From assembly GCA_043777755.1 (NCBI GenBank), contig JAYWHK010000088.1, positions 1 to 30,646 on the forward strand: a stretch of DNA of 30,646 nucleotides, given 5' to 3'. Shown in pieces: positions 23,405-30,646 of the stretch. The position numbers were made by a program, and so were the translations under genes. This stretch comes from CANHEE01 sp043777755. GTDB taxonomy: Bacteria > Bacteroidota > Bacteroidia > Chitinophagales > Saprospiraceae. Position 1 is the first letter of the stretch. Every line of letters begins with the position of its first letter. Below the pieces are notes generated by a model. The model saw only the letters and a program-made list of their open reading frames with translations, was not told where the DNA came from and did not search any database.

Positions 23405-24475
23405 CTATGCATTCGTATTGATACAGTTCAAATCTTCAAACGCAAGTTTCAAACGCTCAACAAAAGTTTTTTCGCCTTCACGCATCCATACACGAGGATC
23501 ATAATATTTCTTGTTTGGCTTATCATCACCATCTGGATTTCCGATTTGTGACTGCAAATACGCTGATTTTGAGGCCATATAATCACGAATACCTTCTGTA
23601 AATGCCCATTGCATGTCAGTGTCGATGTTCATTTTGATAGCACCGTACTTGATTGCTTCACGTATTTCTTTGCGAGAAGAACCAGAACCACCATGGAAAA
23701 CGAAATTAATTGGCGTTTTCTTTCTGATGCTGTGTTTTTCACGCAAAAACTCTTGACTATTCAACAAAATCTTTGGAGTCAATTGTACATTTCCTGGCTT
23801 ATAAACACCATGAACATTACCAAAAGCCGCTGCAATAGTGAAATTCTTGCTCACTTCGCTCAATTTTTCGTAAGCGTAAGCAACTTCTTCAGGTTGTGTG
23901 TATAACTTAGCATTGTCCACATCAGAATTGTCCACGCCGTCTTCTTCGCCACCCGTAACACCCAATTCGATTTCAAGTGTCATCTTCATTTTGTTCATGC
24001 GTTTGAAATATTCCACACAAACTTCGATGTTTTCATGCAAAGATTCTTCTGACAAATCCAACATGTGAGAACTATACAAAGGCTTTTTATTTTTTTTATA
24101 AAAGGCTTCACCAGCATCTAACAAACCATCTACCCAAGGCAAAATATTTTTAGCGCAGTGGTCAGTATGCAAAATCACAGGCACACCATACGCTTCCGCA
24201 ACCTGATGTACGTGTAAAGCACCTGAAATACCGCCAGTAATCGAGCCAATTTGCCCTTCGTTGCCGAGTCCTTTACCTGCAAAAAACGCAGAACCACCAT
24301 GAGAAAACTGAATAATCACGGGAGAATTCACCGCTTTCGCAGCTTCTATCACTGCATTAACCGTTCCTGAGCTGATTACATTGACCGCTGGAATCGCAAA
24401 ATTGTTTTGATTGGCATAGTTAAAAAGGTCTGTCACCTCTTTTCCATGCAATACACCTGCTCTAAATTTTGACAT
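23405..24475 (-). CDS. fbaA: Class II fructose-bisphosphate aldolase
   Basis: A 356-residue zinc enzyme splitting fructose 1,6-bisphosphate into dihydroxyacetone phosphate and glyceraldehyde 3-phosphate in glycolysis and gluconeogenesis. Landmarks: FAIPAVNVISSGTVNAVIEA, the zinc-binding HTDHCAKN, SSHMLDLSEES, LEIELGVTGGEEDGVDNS, GNVHGVYKPG and FHGGSGS, then INIDTD-like (KMNIDTDMQWAFTEG). The length and the GGEEDGV insert fit the class IIA (FbaA) branch. It is a single gene with a TACCTTTG -7 box about 40 bases upstream of the ATG. Confidence 0.97.
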   Translation of the reverse strand: MSKFRAGVLHGKEVTDLFNYANQNNFAIPAVNVISSGTVNAVIEAAKAVNSPVIIQFSHGGSAFFAGKGLGNEGQIGSITGGISGALHVHQVAEAYGVPVILHTDHCAKNILPWVDGLLDAGEAFYKKNKKPLYSSHMLDLSEESLHENIEVCVEYFKRMNKMKMTLEIELGVTGGEEDGVDNSDVDNAKLYTQPEEVAYAYEKLSEVSKNFTIAAAFGNVHGVYKPGNVQLTPKILLNSQEFLREKHSIRKKTPINFVFHGGSGSSRKEIREAIKYGAIKMNIDTDMQWAFTEGIRDYMASKSAYLQSQIGNPDGDDKPNKKYYDPRVWMREGEKTFVERLKLAFEDLNCINTNA

Positions 24476-24516
24476 ATTATTAATAATATACTTGGTAACA
24501 AAATAAAATTTCGCCG

Positions 24517-24524
24517 CAAAGGTA
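24517..24524 (-). promoter_or_regulatory. -7 box TACCTTTG of fba
   Basis: CAAAGGTA on the plus strand is a perfect TAnnTTTG box on the minus strand, 41 bases before the start codon. No clear TTG at -33. Confidence 0.5.
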
Positions 24525-24655
24525 CGTTATTACGATGAAAGATGAAATATAAATTTGCTTTTTTAGCTAATTTTTTAAAAAATTGCTTGCTTTTTTAACA
24601 AATTTGTAATTGAATTGATTTTTTATTTTAAAATCTCCAAATCATCAAATCCTTT

Positions 24656-25039
24656 TTAATCGCCTTTAAAATCTTCCAAATCACGACGGTCACGTTTGGT
24701 CGGGCGACCAGTACCTCTTTCACGGTGTTCTGTTCCTGATTTCGCCAAAAACCACGTATCGTATTTCTTCAATTCATCTTCTGGCGTAAGATTTTCGTAA
24801 CAAGGCGCAGCCAAGGTTGCTGAAACACGTGTCGTTACGATGCCCAATACCTTATAAAGCATATTGAAGCCCTCTTTTTTAACTTCGACCATATCGCCAA
24901 TGACCACATCAGTTGAAGGTTTAGCATCTTTTCCATTGACTTTGACTTTGTTGCTTTTACAAACGTCACTCGCCAATGTTCTGGTTTTGAAGATTCTAAT
25001 GCCCCAAAGCCATTTATCAACTCTTACTTTATCTGCCAT
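24656..25039 (-). CDS. hslR: S4-domain RNA-binding protein, Hsp15-like
   Basis: A 127-residue protein with an S4 domain at residues 5-65 (VRVDKWLWGIRIFKTRTLAS, KVNGKDAKPSTDV, GDMVEV) and a basic C-terminal tail (GRPTKRDRRDLEDF), the layout of Hsp15. In E. coli Hsp15 binds stalled 50S subunits carrying nascent chains after heat shock. The same role here is inferred. It starts 10 bases after the stop of the crp-like gene on the same strand, so the two are probably one transcript. Confidence 0.88.
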   Translation of the reverse strand: MADKVRVDKWLWGIRIFKTRTLASDVCKSNKVKVNGKDAKPSTDVVIGDMVEVKKEGFNMLYKVLGIVTTRVSATLAAPCYENLTPEDELKKYDTWFLAKSGTEHRERGTGRPTKRDRRDLEDFKGD

Positions 25040-25049
25040 AATTGTATCT

Positions 25050-25607
25050 TTATTTTTTAACCCTTATTCTACTCAACGTTTCCAGCGTAATACCCAAAAA
25101 AGAGGCAATGTAGGTCAGCGAAACTCGTTTTACGATTTCTGGGCGATTTTTAATCAAACGTTCATAACGTTCTTGTGCATTTTCAAATTGTATGCTTTCC
25201 ATTCGTTCTTGCGATAAAAGCAAACATTCTGTGAGTATTACCCTGTGCAAGGTTTCGATGTCATGGTGTTTTTTTGAAAGTGCTATAAAATCATCGTGAG
25301 GAATCACAATCACTTCAGAAGACTCTATCGCTTGAATGTTCAACAAACTTGGTTTTTGTTTGTAAAAACTTGCTATCGAAATAAAAAACTCACCATTCAA
25401 CGCCAACCATTCCGTTATTTCTTTTTCTTTTTTATGGTAAAAAATCCTTGTTGCGCCTTTTTTTAAATAATAAAAACAAGTAGAAATTTCTCCTTTTTTT
25501 AGTAAAAATTCATTTTTTTCAAAATAATAAGTCCGCAAAACGCCATTCAACGCTTGCTTACTTTCCTCAGAAAGTGGACTCATTTTTTCAAGAATAGGAA
25601 TAATCAA
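25050..25607 (-). CDS. Crp/Fnr family transcription regulator
   Basis: A 185-residue regulator. Residues about 8-115 form the cyclic-nucleotide-binding beta barrel (FLLKKGEISTCFYYLKKGATRIFY), about 120-145 the dimer helix, and 155-183 a short helix-turn-helix (VSLTYIASFLGITLETLSRIRVKK). It lacks the Arg-Ser of a true cAMP site and the Fnr cysteines, so its signal is unknown. Bacteroidota carry many such regulators. It is followed 10 bases later by the Hsp15-like gene. Confidence 0.9.
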   Translation of the reverse strand: MIIPILEKMSPLSEESKQALNGVLRTYYFEKNEFLLKKGEISTCFYYLKKGATRIFYHKKEKEITEWLALNGEFFISIASFYKQKPSLLNIQAIESSEVIVIPHDDFIALSKKHHDIETLHRVILTECLLLSQERMESIQFENAQERYERLIKNRPEIVKRVSLTYIASFLGITLETLSRIRVKK

Positions 25608-25739
25608 GGTGTAATTAATGAATAATTAGTAATGAAAAATTAATAATGTACATCTTTGTTTAAAATGGTTCTAACAATTAACACACACGTTTAATTGGAA
25701 CAATTTAACAATACAACATTCTAACAATATAACATTCCT

Positions 25740-27941
25740 TTACATCCAATAGTTCAATTTCAGCACCAAAGCTCTATATTTAGGTTGCCAATCTACGACG
25801 CCATAATTATCTGTATAAACTAAAAACAAGTCAGACATTGGTTTGTAACGCCATTGAAAACGGGAATTAAAGTTAAAACGCTCATTCTGCGTATTTACTT
25901 GAACAAAAGTAGTCCAAAAAAGGTTGCGACTGAAATTAAATTCCATTTTTCCGCCAAAAAGTTGCAAATTATTTGAACCATAGCCTGTCGGGAAAGTCAA
26001 TTTGTTCAAATCGTAGTTCAATTCAAAGTTGCCCCAAGGTCTTGCCCGATAAATCAAACCAACGGCAACGCTTCGCAATTCGCCATTGTAAAAACCTCCA
26101 ACTTTTGCAGAAACAGTATAAACAAACAACTTTCTTTTGTCTGAGGAATACATCATATTTAATGTACTGAAACCATATCTTGCCACTGGCAAGGCTTTTT
26201 CACTGGTGAATTTGGTAGGAAAGTTCAGTGCAACATCATTGTTCGTTGCCCCTACGGTAAAATTAATCTGATTGGTCAGTGAAACATGATAAGTCAGCGT
26301 TGTGTTGCGCTCATTAAAGGTCTGGTTGCCATTCAAAACAACAAAGTTATCAATACCTATATCTTGTTTTTGAAACCAATCGTCTTTTTTCCGAGCATAC
26401 ATATTGTATTTTGCATTGGTGTAAGACTGCCCAAAACCTTGGCGTACAAAGATGTTTTTATCCGCATCATAATTGTTGATACGAGCAATAAAACCTTGGT
26501 CAGCATAATAATTGGTTTGAACGGGCGCCCAATCTGTAAAAAATTGAAAATTCCTGCCAGCGTAGTTGATTGCCGCTAAGAAAAAATTATTTTTATTATT
26601 GAATTGGGGTTTGTCGGCAGTATGATAAGCACCTGTAATCGTCCATTTTCCATCGTTGGAAATAAAAGTCACTTCGACTCCAGCATTTCGAGAAAAAGCA
26701 TCTTTGATGCTTTTCGTTCCATCAAAATCTTGGCGATTCAAGAACAAACCTTTAATGTAAGAACGTCCATAAATATTTTGTTGAACGCTTGCCATGCTTA
26801 CATTTTGCGCAGGCGTATTTTCTTTGCCCAGTGTATGGGTATTCATCACGCCAATTCGGGTGTTTTTAGCTACATTTCCTGACAAACGAAGTCCATAAAG
26901 GATTTGTAAAGGGAGTCCGTCTTTGTCCAAACCAATGGTTCGAGAAAAAAATGGACGAACTGGAGGAATACCAAATTTTGTAAAAATATCAGCATTTTCA
27001 AGAAAAAAAGTCCTTCTTTCTGGTAAAAAAATATTAAAACGAGTCAGATTTGTTACTTGTTTGTCCACATCAACTTGCGAAAAATCGGGATTTGTCGTCA
27101 CGTCCAGATTCAAAGAAGAAGACAATGCAATTTTGGCATCAAAACCAATATTGGGTTTTGAAACTTCGTCATACTTGTTAGTAGAACCCAAAACTTTGGA
27201 ATAGACACCACTCAAATACGGAATAAAAGCAATGTTATTTTTCTTTGTTTTTGGAGCTTCGTCCCAAACAATTTTCCCCAAATAACCCAAATCAAAACCA
27301 GGAAATTGCTGAGGAACGTGCGCCCAAGTTGAAAACTCATTGGTTTTCAAATCGCTACGGATAAAATTAATGCCCCATTCGTTTTTGCCATCAGAATAGC
27401 GAATCACACGCAGCGGAATCATCATTTCTATCGTATAACGGTCATCGTATTGCTTTACTTCTGAAAACCATTTTGTGTCCCATTCAAAATTAACTTCGTT
27501 CGCACCAACAGCTATTGTTGCTTCCGATTGTACACCATAAGCCGTACAACCAAAAGTATAACCATTACTTTTGGCATTAACAGGGTCAATAATCAAGGAA
27601 AGTCCATCGTTATTGATGAGCGAAACGTCACGTTTGAGTGTTGTGGCGATGTAAGGACGGGTCGTAAAACAAGTCGCAGCGACATAAAGATTGTCTTTGT
27701 CGTAAGCGATTCGGACTTCTGTTTTGGATTGTGCAAGACCTCCGTTTCGAGGAAATTTTTCTATAAAATCCTTCATCAAAGCAGCATCTGACCATGCGGC
27801 ATCGTCCAAAACACCATCTATTTTGATGTCACTTGTTGTTTTTTTGATAAAAACTTGACGATTCGCTTGATTGTCTAACTTTTGTGCGAATAGAAAATTT
27901 GTTAAAAGTAAAAAAAATAGAATAGAAAAAGTATTTTGCAT
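25740..27941 (-). CDS. DUF5916 outer-membrane protein with CBM9-like N-terminal domain
   Basis: A 733-residue protein. I start it at the ATG at 27941 (MQNTFSILFFLLLTNFLFAQ signal); the frame is open 60 codons further up but crosses a hairpin and has no signal there. Residues about 30-215 resemble a carbohydrate-binding family 9-like beta sandwich (IKIDGVLDDAAWSDA, EVRIAYDKDNLYVAATC). The remainder is the DUF5916 region (TNPDFSQVDVDKQVTNLTRF, LPERRTFFLENADIF) with alternating aromatic strands ending VLKLNYWM, as in an outer-membrane barrel. The function is unknown, though these proteins often accompany hydrolases or peptidases. A TATTTTTG -7 box lies at 27971-27978. Confidence 0.88.
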   Translation of the reverse strand: MQNTFSILFFLLLTNFLFAQKLDNQANRQVFIKKTTSDIKIDGVLDDAAWSDAALMKDFIEKFPRNGGLAQSKTEVRIAYDKDNLYVAATCFTTRPYIATTLKRDVSLINNDGLSLIIDPVNAKSNGYTFGCTAYGVQSEATIAVGANEVNFEWDTKWFSEVKQYDDRYTIEMMIPLRVIRYSDGKNEWGINFIRSDLKTNEFSTWAHVPQQFPGFDLGYLGKIVWDEAPKTKKNNIAFIPYLSGVYSKVLGSTNKYDEVSKPNIGFDAKIALSSSLNLDVTTNPDFSQVDVDKQVTNLTRFNIFLPERRTFFLENADIFTKFGIPPVRPFFSRTIGLDKDGLPLQILYGLRLSGNVAKNTRIGVMNTHTLGKENTPAQNVSMASVQQNIYGRSYIKGLFLNRQDFDGTKSIKDAFSRNAGVEVTFISNDGKWTITGAYHTADKPQFNNKNNFFLAAINYAGRNFQFFTDWAPVQTNYYADQGFIARINNYDADKNIFVRQGFGQSYTNAKYNMYARKKDDWFQKQDIGIDNFVVLNGNQTFNERNTTLTYHVSLTNQINFTVGATNNDVALNFPTKFTSEKALPVARYGFSTLNMMYSSDKRKLFVYTVSAKVGGFYNGELRSVAVGLIYRARPWGNFELNYDLNKLTFPTGYGSNNLQLFGGKMEFNFSRNLFWTTFVQVNTQNERFNFNSRFQWRYKPMSDLFLVYTDNYGVVDWQPKYRALVLKLNYWM

Positions 27942-28061
27942 TGCTGAAAACGTGGTTTGAAATTTCTTTGCAAAAATACAGATAAAAAATAGATATGTCT
28001 TTTTTCTGGTGAGAATTATGATAAACGGGGTGTTTTTTTGATAAAAATCAAAGTGGGACAT

Positions 28062-28120
28062 AAAAAAAGCCCTGACTCCGCAGCTGACGGAAACCAGGGC
28101 AGTATAAGCCATGAAAAACA
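28062..28120 (-). ncRNA. Candidate ~60-base small RNA ending in an intrinsic terminator
   Basis: On the minus strand a complete promoter (28127-28158) is followed within about 20 bases by a two-part hairpin. GCCCTG (28100-28095) pairs with CAGGGC (28074-28069), the inner TCCG pairs with CGGA around TCAGCTG, and seven T follow (28068-28062). There is no room for a protein. It is separate from the upstream gene's own terminator (28221-28253) and lies 120 bases before the DUF5916 gene, so it may alternatively be an attenuated leader of that gene. I do not recognise the RNA family. Confidence 0.5.
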
Positions 28121-28126
28121 ATAGCG

Positions 28127-28158
28127 CAAAGATAATTTGTAACTACAAGTATTCCAAA
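28127..28158 (-). promoter_or_regulatory. Promoter of the small RNA candidate
   Basis: On the minus strand: TTTG (28158-28155), 20 bases, then TATCTTTG (28134-28127), a full -33/-7 match with normal spacing, directed at the hairpin at 28069-28100. Confidence 0.65.
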
Positions 28159-28220
28159 TATTTTTTATATTTTTTTATAAATTTTATTTTAATTATGTAT
28201 AAACGTTTCATTATCAATAT

Positions 28221-28253
28221 AAAAAATACGAAGCTACACACAGTAGCTTCGTA
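28221..28253 (-). terminator. Intrinsic terminator of the small secreted protein gene
   Basis: Perfect 11-base arms TACGAAGCTAC (28227-28237) / GTAGCTTCGTA (28243-28253) with a 5-base loop. The minus strand continues into a six-T run (28226-28221). Confidence 0.85.
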
Positions 28254-28292
28254 CCTAACAACAAATTTTATAATCTATGAGAAACGTATTTT

Positions 28293-28661
28293 TTATTTTG
28301 GAATCAAAATAGTTTTAGAAATTTTCCGACTACCCGATGCCATCGTCAAACGATAGGAGTTATTTGGTAAATCAGAAATGTCTAAGTTCACAAAATCTTC
28401 GGAGTCTTGCAATCTTATCTTGCGAGAAGAAACAGGAATACCACTTTTATCTTCAAAATAAAGATAAGCATCTTCATTTTTAGGTAGTCGTACCTTGATG
28501 GTCAGTGTTCCTGTTCGCAGACCGATGATGGTAAAATCAAATTCTTTACCTGGTTTTTCATTGATAATGGGACGTAGGGAGGTAGTTGGGACGTTAGGGT
28601 TGGCTGAATACAGCCAAGTTGTGCCAATCAATAGCACGACGAGAAGCGGAAGCCTTTTCAT
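28293..28661 (-). CDS. Small secreted beta-sandwich protein resembling a lone T9SS-type domain
   Basis: A 122-residue protein started at the ATG at 28661 (MKRLPLLVVLLIGTTWLYSA, a signal peptide; an ATG eight codons upstream weakens the signal). The mature part is about 100 residues of beta strands ending LDISDLPNNSYRLTMASG then KISKTILIPK. This resembles the last strands of type A sorting domains (LPxGxYxLxI...KxxxxK) and the DUF3244-type secreted proteins of Bacteroidota. No catalytic residues are apparent. It has a terminator and a plausible -7 box (28699-28706), so it is monocistronic. Confidence 0.75.
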   Translation of the reverse strand: MKRLPLLVVLLIGTTWLYSANPNVPTTSLRPIINEKPGKEFDFTIIGLRTGTLTIKVRLPKNEDAYLYFEDKSGIPVSSRKIRLQDSEDFVNLDISDLPNNSYRLTMASGSRKISKTILIPK

Positions 28662-28698
28662 TGTAATGTAAATTTTAATGGTCAAATAAAGTTCACTA

Positions 28699-28706
28699 CA
28701 AATTTA
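28699..28706 (-). promoter_or_regulatory. -7 box TAAATTTG for the small secreted protein gene
   Basis: CAAATTTA on the plus strand is a TAnnTTTG match on the minus strand, 37 bases before the ATG. The nearest TTG upstream is only 15 bases away, shorter than usual. Confidence 0.4.
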
Positions 28707-28889
28707 CGAGCAATCTAAGCACAATTTTATTTATTTTTTATAAAAAAAATGTTTTTTGTGACATATTTAAATAAAAATAAAATAATTTAAATTCATTTAA
28801 TTGTTTGATTGTTAATATTTTATAAAAAAAAAAATTGATTATGAGTGATGTTTTTACCGCAGTATAAATATTTGGTAATGTTTAGCACT

Positions 28890-28961
28890 TGTACGTCGGA
28901 AAGTCTGTTTCCGACAAATCTATCGTGAATGAACACTGTCAAACAGAATTTGACAGGTACA
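28890..28961 (+). other. Compact three-way-junction fold (two hairpins enclosed by an outer stem)
   Basis: Outer stem TGTAC (28890-28894) / GTACA (28957-28961) directly abuts hairpin 1 GTCGGAAA-GTCTG-TTTCCGAC (28895-28915) and hairpin 2 CTGTCAAA-CAGAA-TTTGACAG (28936-28956), with a 20-base linker. All stems are perfect. It may be an RNA structure or a DNA element; strand is not determined. Confidence 0.55.
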
Positions 28962-29028
28962 TAGAGCCAAAACCTCTATTTAGTCCTAACACAGTTACGT
29001 TAAAACAGACTATGCAGCAGCGGCGCAT

Positions 29029-29105
29029 ACGTAGAAAAGGCACGCCTTTTCTCGTGTTTCGTGTGCCTAACGTAGTGCGAGAAAAGGCGTGCCTTTTCTC
29101 TACGT
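29029..29105. repeat. Long inverted repeat containing GGCACGCC
   Basis: Left arm 29029-29054 (ACGTAGAAAAGGCACGCC and on) and right arm 29078-29105 are inverse copies apart from a 2-base insertion, with a 23-base loop. Each arm is itself partly palindromic (AAAAGGCACGCCTTTT). Likely a dispersed repeat. Confidence 0.8.
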
Positions 29106-29120
29106 GAGGTGTTTTTATTT

Positions 29121-29164
29121 TTTCAAAAAAAACAAACCGCTACACCTGTCGAGATATAGCGGTT
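29121..29164 (-). terminator. Probable terminator of the Rhs / membrane-protein unit
   Basis: AACCGCTA (29135-29142) / TAGCGGTT (29157-29164) stem; on the minus strand it runs into TTTGTTTTTTTTGAAA. It is 160 bases beyond the stop of the small membrane protein gene. Confidence 0.6.
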
Positions 29165-29326
29165 GTGGTTTTACTGATAGTGCTGTACTGCTTCGCTATG
29201 TTGAAAACATACATACAGAAGAATTTGGTTATAAACCAAATCCAGCGAGTGCCGCACAAGGCGGTGCGAGTAGTTTGGTTTTAGTTTTTCAACTTTGACA
29301 TACTATGCGCCAGCGGAGTATTATCG

Positions 29327-29689
29327 TTATTTACTAATTGTACCAACAAAGTGCATAGATAAAAAATGCAAATACAGTGTAGATATCATATAAATAATAA
29401 TAACAACACTGTATATCCCGTTTTTAAAATCTATCCTTTTAACATTAGTAAAGTAAAAAAAATATAAATAATTTACTAATAGTGTAATTATAAATATACT
29501 AATTGTTACCCAATAATGATTAAAAACACTTAATTTAGTATAATATAAACTATAATTTGTCATAGAACAAATATTTAATCCCATGAACAACGATGTAAAA
29601 ATTAGTGCTGTATGCTTTGGGGATGAATCCTTAGAGGACTTCATCGCTATGGTATATAGCCAATTAAATAAATAATTATATAGTTTCAT
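29327..29689 (-). CDS. Small three-helix membrane protein, candidate immunity protein for the Rhs toxin
   Basis: A 120-residue protein with three hydrophobic segments, about residues 27-46, 58-80 and 91-115, and a Lys/Ser-rich N-terminal stretch between. I do not recognise a family. It starts 3 bases after the stop of the Rhs gene on the same strand and is followed by a terminator, the standard position for an immunity gene. An inner-membrane immunity protein would suit a toxin that acts on membranes or in the periplasm, but this is inference from position only. Its base composition (very AT-rich) differs from the Rhs core upstream, as expected of a swapped cassette. Confidence 0.65.
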   Translation of the reverse strand: MKLYNYLFNWLYTIAMKSSKDSSPKHTALIFTSLFMGLNICSMTNYSLYYTKLSVFNHYWVTISIFIITLLVNYLYFFYFTNVKRIDFKNGIYSVVIIIYMISTLYLHFLSMHFVGTISK

Positions 29690-29692
29690 AAA

Positions 29693-30646
29693 TTAAAATT
29701 TTTGTAAATAATTTCCAGCTTTTCTTTCCTGCAAAATAAAACTTCCATAATTTTGTAATGCTTGATCCCACCCAACGGTTTTATCTATAATAAAATAACC
29801 CGTTCCTAAGGCTAAGGTATATGGATTAGTTCCTCCGAGATACATCATAGTTCCATTCAAAAGATCTGTACTCATCTTAAAATAGACTGGATAAGGACTT
29901 TCTCCTGCATGAATTTTGGCAGTTGCATTTCCAACAGTAAATAAAGCTCCTGTGTAAAAAGAATATTTACCTACGAGTCCAAAAAATTTAATCGGTATTT
30001 TTTTAGCTGAAAAAGGTAAAGATGAAGGATTGATTCCTCCAGACAATCTTTCTCCTATACGATTAAACCTTGGAGAAAAAAAGTATTGCCCTGCGAGCAT
30101 AGTGTAGCCATGTAATCCCATGCCTAAATCCATTCCATCAAACAATCCTATCAATGGTGCCATTTCTTTTTTCTTTACAGCACTTTTAGGGTCATCTGGA
30201 CCACCATCTTCATTCTCCACCCAATTATACCCTTCTACAACATTTCTGACTTCTTGACCACCTTGATAAACTTTGTAACCATAAGGCACAGCGGTTTTGT
30301 TACTTTGCTGTTGGCTCTGTGTTAAGCCGTAGGTCGCTTGCGAACCATGATTGGCTGGATTCGAGGATTTCATCCACTGCTCATTGCTCAACCCATCTGC
30401 AAATTTTTTTGATAAATCAGCCGAACTGGTTGAACCTTCGCTCGACATTCCCGTAGGGTCTATTAGATTGACAGGGTTACTTTCCACATAATTATAGGGA
30501 GACCAATTTACTGTCATCTCCGCCAACGGATCCACACTCCACCATCGCCCAATACTCGCATCATACCACCTTGCTCCGTAATCACTCAAATTCAGCCCAA
30601 ATTCCTCATTCAGCTCTTTGCCATTGTAGAGGTATTTGTTCTTTGA
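29693..30646 (-). CDS. C-terminal part of an Rhs repeat protein with a variable tail (partial)
   Basis: The gene enters from the right edge; 317 codons are visible. The first 65 or so (YLYNGKELNEEFGLNLSDYG, ARWYDASIGRWWSVDPLAE, YNYVESNPVNLIDPTGM) are the Rhs-associated core that closes the shell of these polymorphic toxins. After DPTGM the sequence changes to a 250-residue variable tail: a Ser/Gln-rich linker (SSEGSTSSADL to TQSQQQS), then a Gly- and aromatic-rich part with hydrophobic stretches (GLHGYTMLAGQYFF, FYTGALFTVGNA, MMYLGGTNPYTLALGTGYFI). I recognise no nuclease or deaminase motif in it. The tail is probably a toxin, possibly membrane-active, paired with the next gene. The apparent start at 30589 is an internal Leu codon. 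Confidence 0.85.
   Translation of the reverse strand, partial: SKNKYLYNGKELNEEFGLNLSDYGARWYDASIGRWWSVDPLAEMTVNWSPYNYVESNPVNLIDPTGMSSEGSTSSADLSKKFADGLSNEQWMKSSNPANHGSQATYGLTQSQQQSNKTAVPYGYKVYQGGQEVRNVVEGYNWVENEDGGPDDPKSAVKKKEMAPLIGLFDGMDLGMGLHGYTMLAGQYFFSPRFNRIGERLSGGINPSSLPFSAKKIPIKFFGLVGKYSFYTGALFTVGNATAKIHAGESPYPVYFKMSTDLLNGTMMYLGGTNPYTLALGTGYFIIDKTVGWDQALQNYGSFILQERKAGNYLQKF

Larger units (their letters stand above)
28686..29326. other. Hairpin-rich non-coding stretch beside the Rhs locus
   Basis: About 640 bases without a convincing gene. The first 200 are AT-rich, containing the -7 box above. Then follow the three-way-junction fold (28890-28961), a long inverted repeat (29029-29105), a terminator hairpin (29121-29164), TATGTT-GAA-AACATA near 29198 and TTTGGTTATAAACCAAA near 29224. 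The motif ACTATGC plus nearby CAGCGG occurs twice (near 29009 and 29304). Short open frames on the plus strand are interrupted by these hairpins and look like repeat DNA. Confidence 0.6.

Noticed and set aside
27942..28121. 60-residue N-terminal extension of the DUF5916 protein
   Set aside because: The region contains a hairpin terminator and -7 box, and the signal peptide begins at 27941.
29089..29298. 69-residue open frame in the Rhs-proximal gap
   Set aside because: It is built from hairpin and repeat sequence with no start signal or protein-like composition.

Overview
The window reads as chromosomal DNA of an AT-rich member of the Bacteroidota, probably a Cytophagia-type gliding or secreting bacterium. 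The reasons are type 9 secretion (T9SS) sorting domains of both type A (carboxypeptidase, 18456-20819) and type B (PKD protein, 14636-16780), a TonB-dependent receptor with a carboxypeptidase-regulatory N-terminus, a DUF5916 outer-membrane protein, an Rhs protein, an S16 protein with an Ala/Lys-rich tail, a near absence of Shine-Dalgarno sequences, and repeated TAnnTTTG-type -7 promoter boxes.

Layout. 1-10.7 kb: end of an unidentified gene; a DUF4139 (MuiA-like) surface protein; a TonB receptor with a small His/Cys-rich partner (likely metal-linked); an OmpA lipoprotein; a solitary N6-adenine DNA methyltransferase; RNA ligase RtcB; and a UDG-superfamily glycosylase. The gaps are filled with perfect palindromes, REP-like elements and tandem duplications. 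10.7-20.8 kb: a very large ThuA / sugar-dehydrogenase / PKD / cytochrome c lipoprotein, a T9SS type B PKD protein, a Uma2 nuclease, rpsP, and a secreted M14 carboxypeptidase. 20.86-21.66 kb: an initiator tRNA gene split by a group I intron. 21.7-28.7 kb: a GH13 amylase lipoprotein, fba, hslR-like and crp-like genes, a DUF5916 protein, a candidate small RNA, and a small secreted beta-sandwich protein. 28.7-30.6 kb: a hairpin-rich non-coding stretch, then a small three-helix membrane protein directly behind the C-terminus of an Rhs protein (candidate toxin/immunity pair). The Rhs gene runs off the window end.

The main discovery is at 20886-21616. The two halves of tRNA-fMet(CAU) lie 658 bases apart, broken between U33 and C34 of the anticodon loop. 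The insert has a full group I core (P3-P9 with P, Q, R, S elements and a 3'-terminal G). It also carries a 144-residue PD-(D/E)XK endonuclease gene resembling I-Ssp6803I of the cyanobacterial tRNA-fMet intron. The ORF appears to sit entirely inside the P1 loop, with its stop codon inside the P2 hairpin. This is a mobile homing intron in an essential single-function tRNA, in a phylum where I do not know of a well-described case.

Secondary signals are a three-copy ~105-base dispersed repeat next to terminators, several families of palindromes, a promoter-plus-hairpin small RNA candidate, and a compact three-way-junction fold near the Rhs locus.
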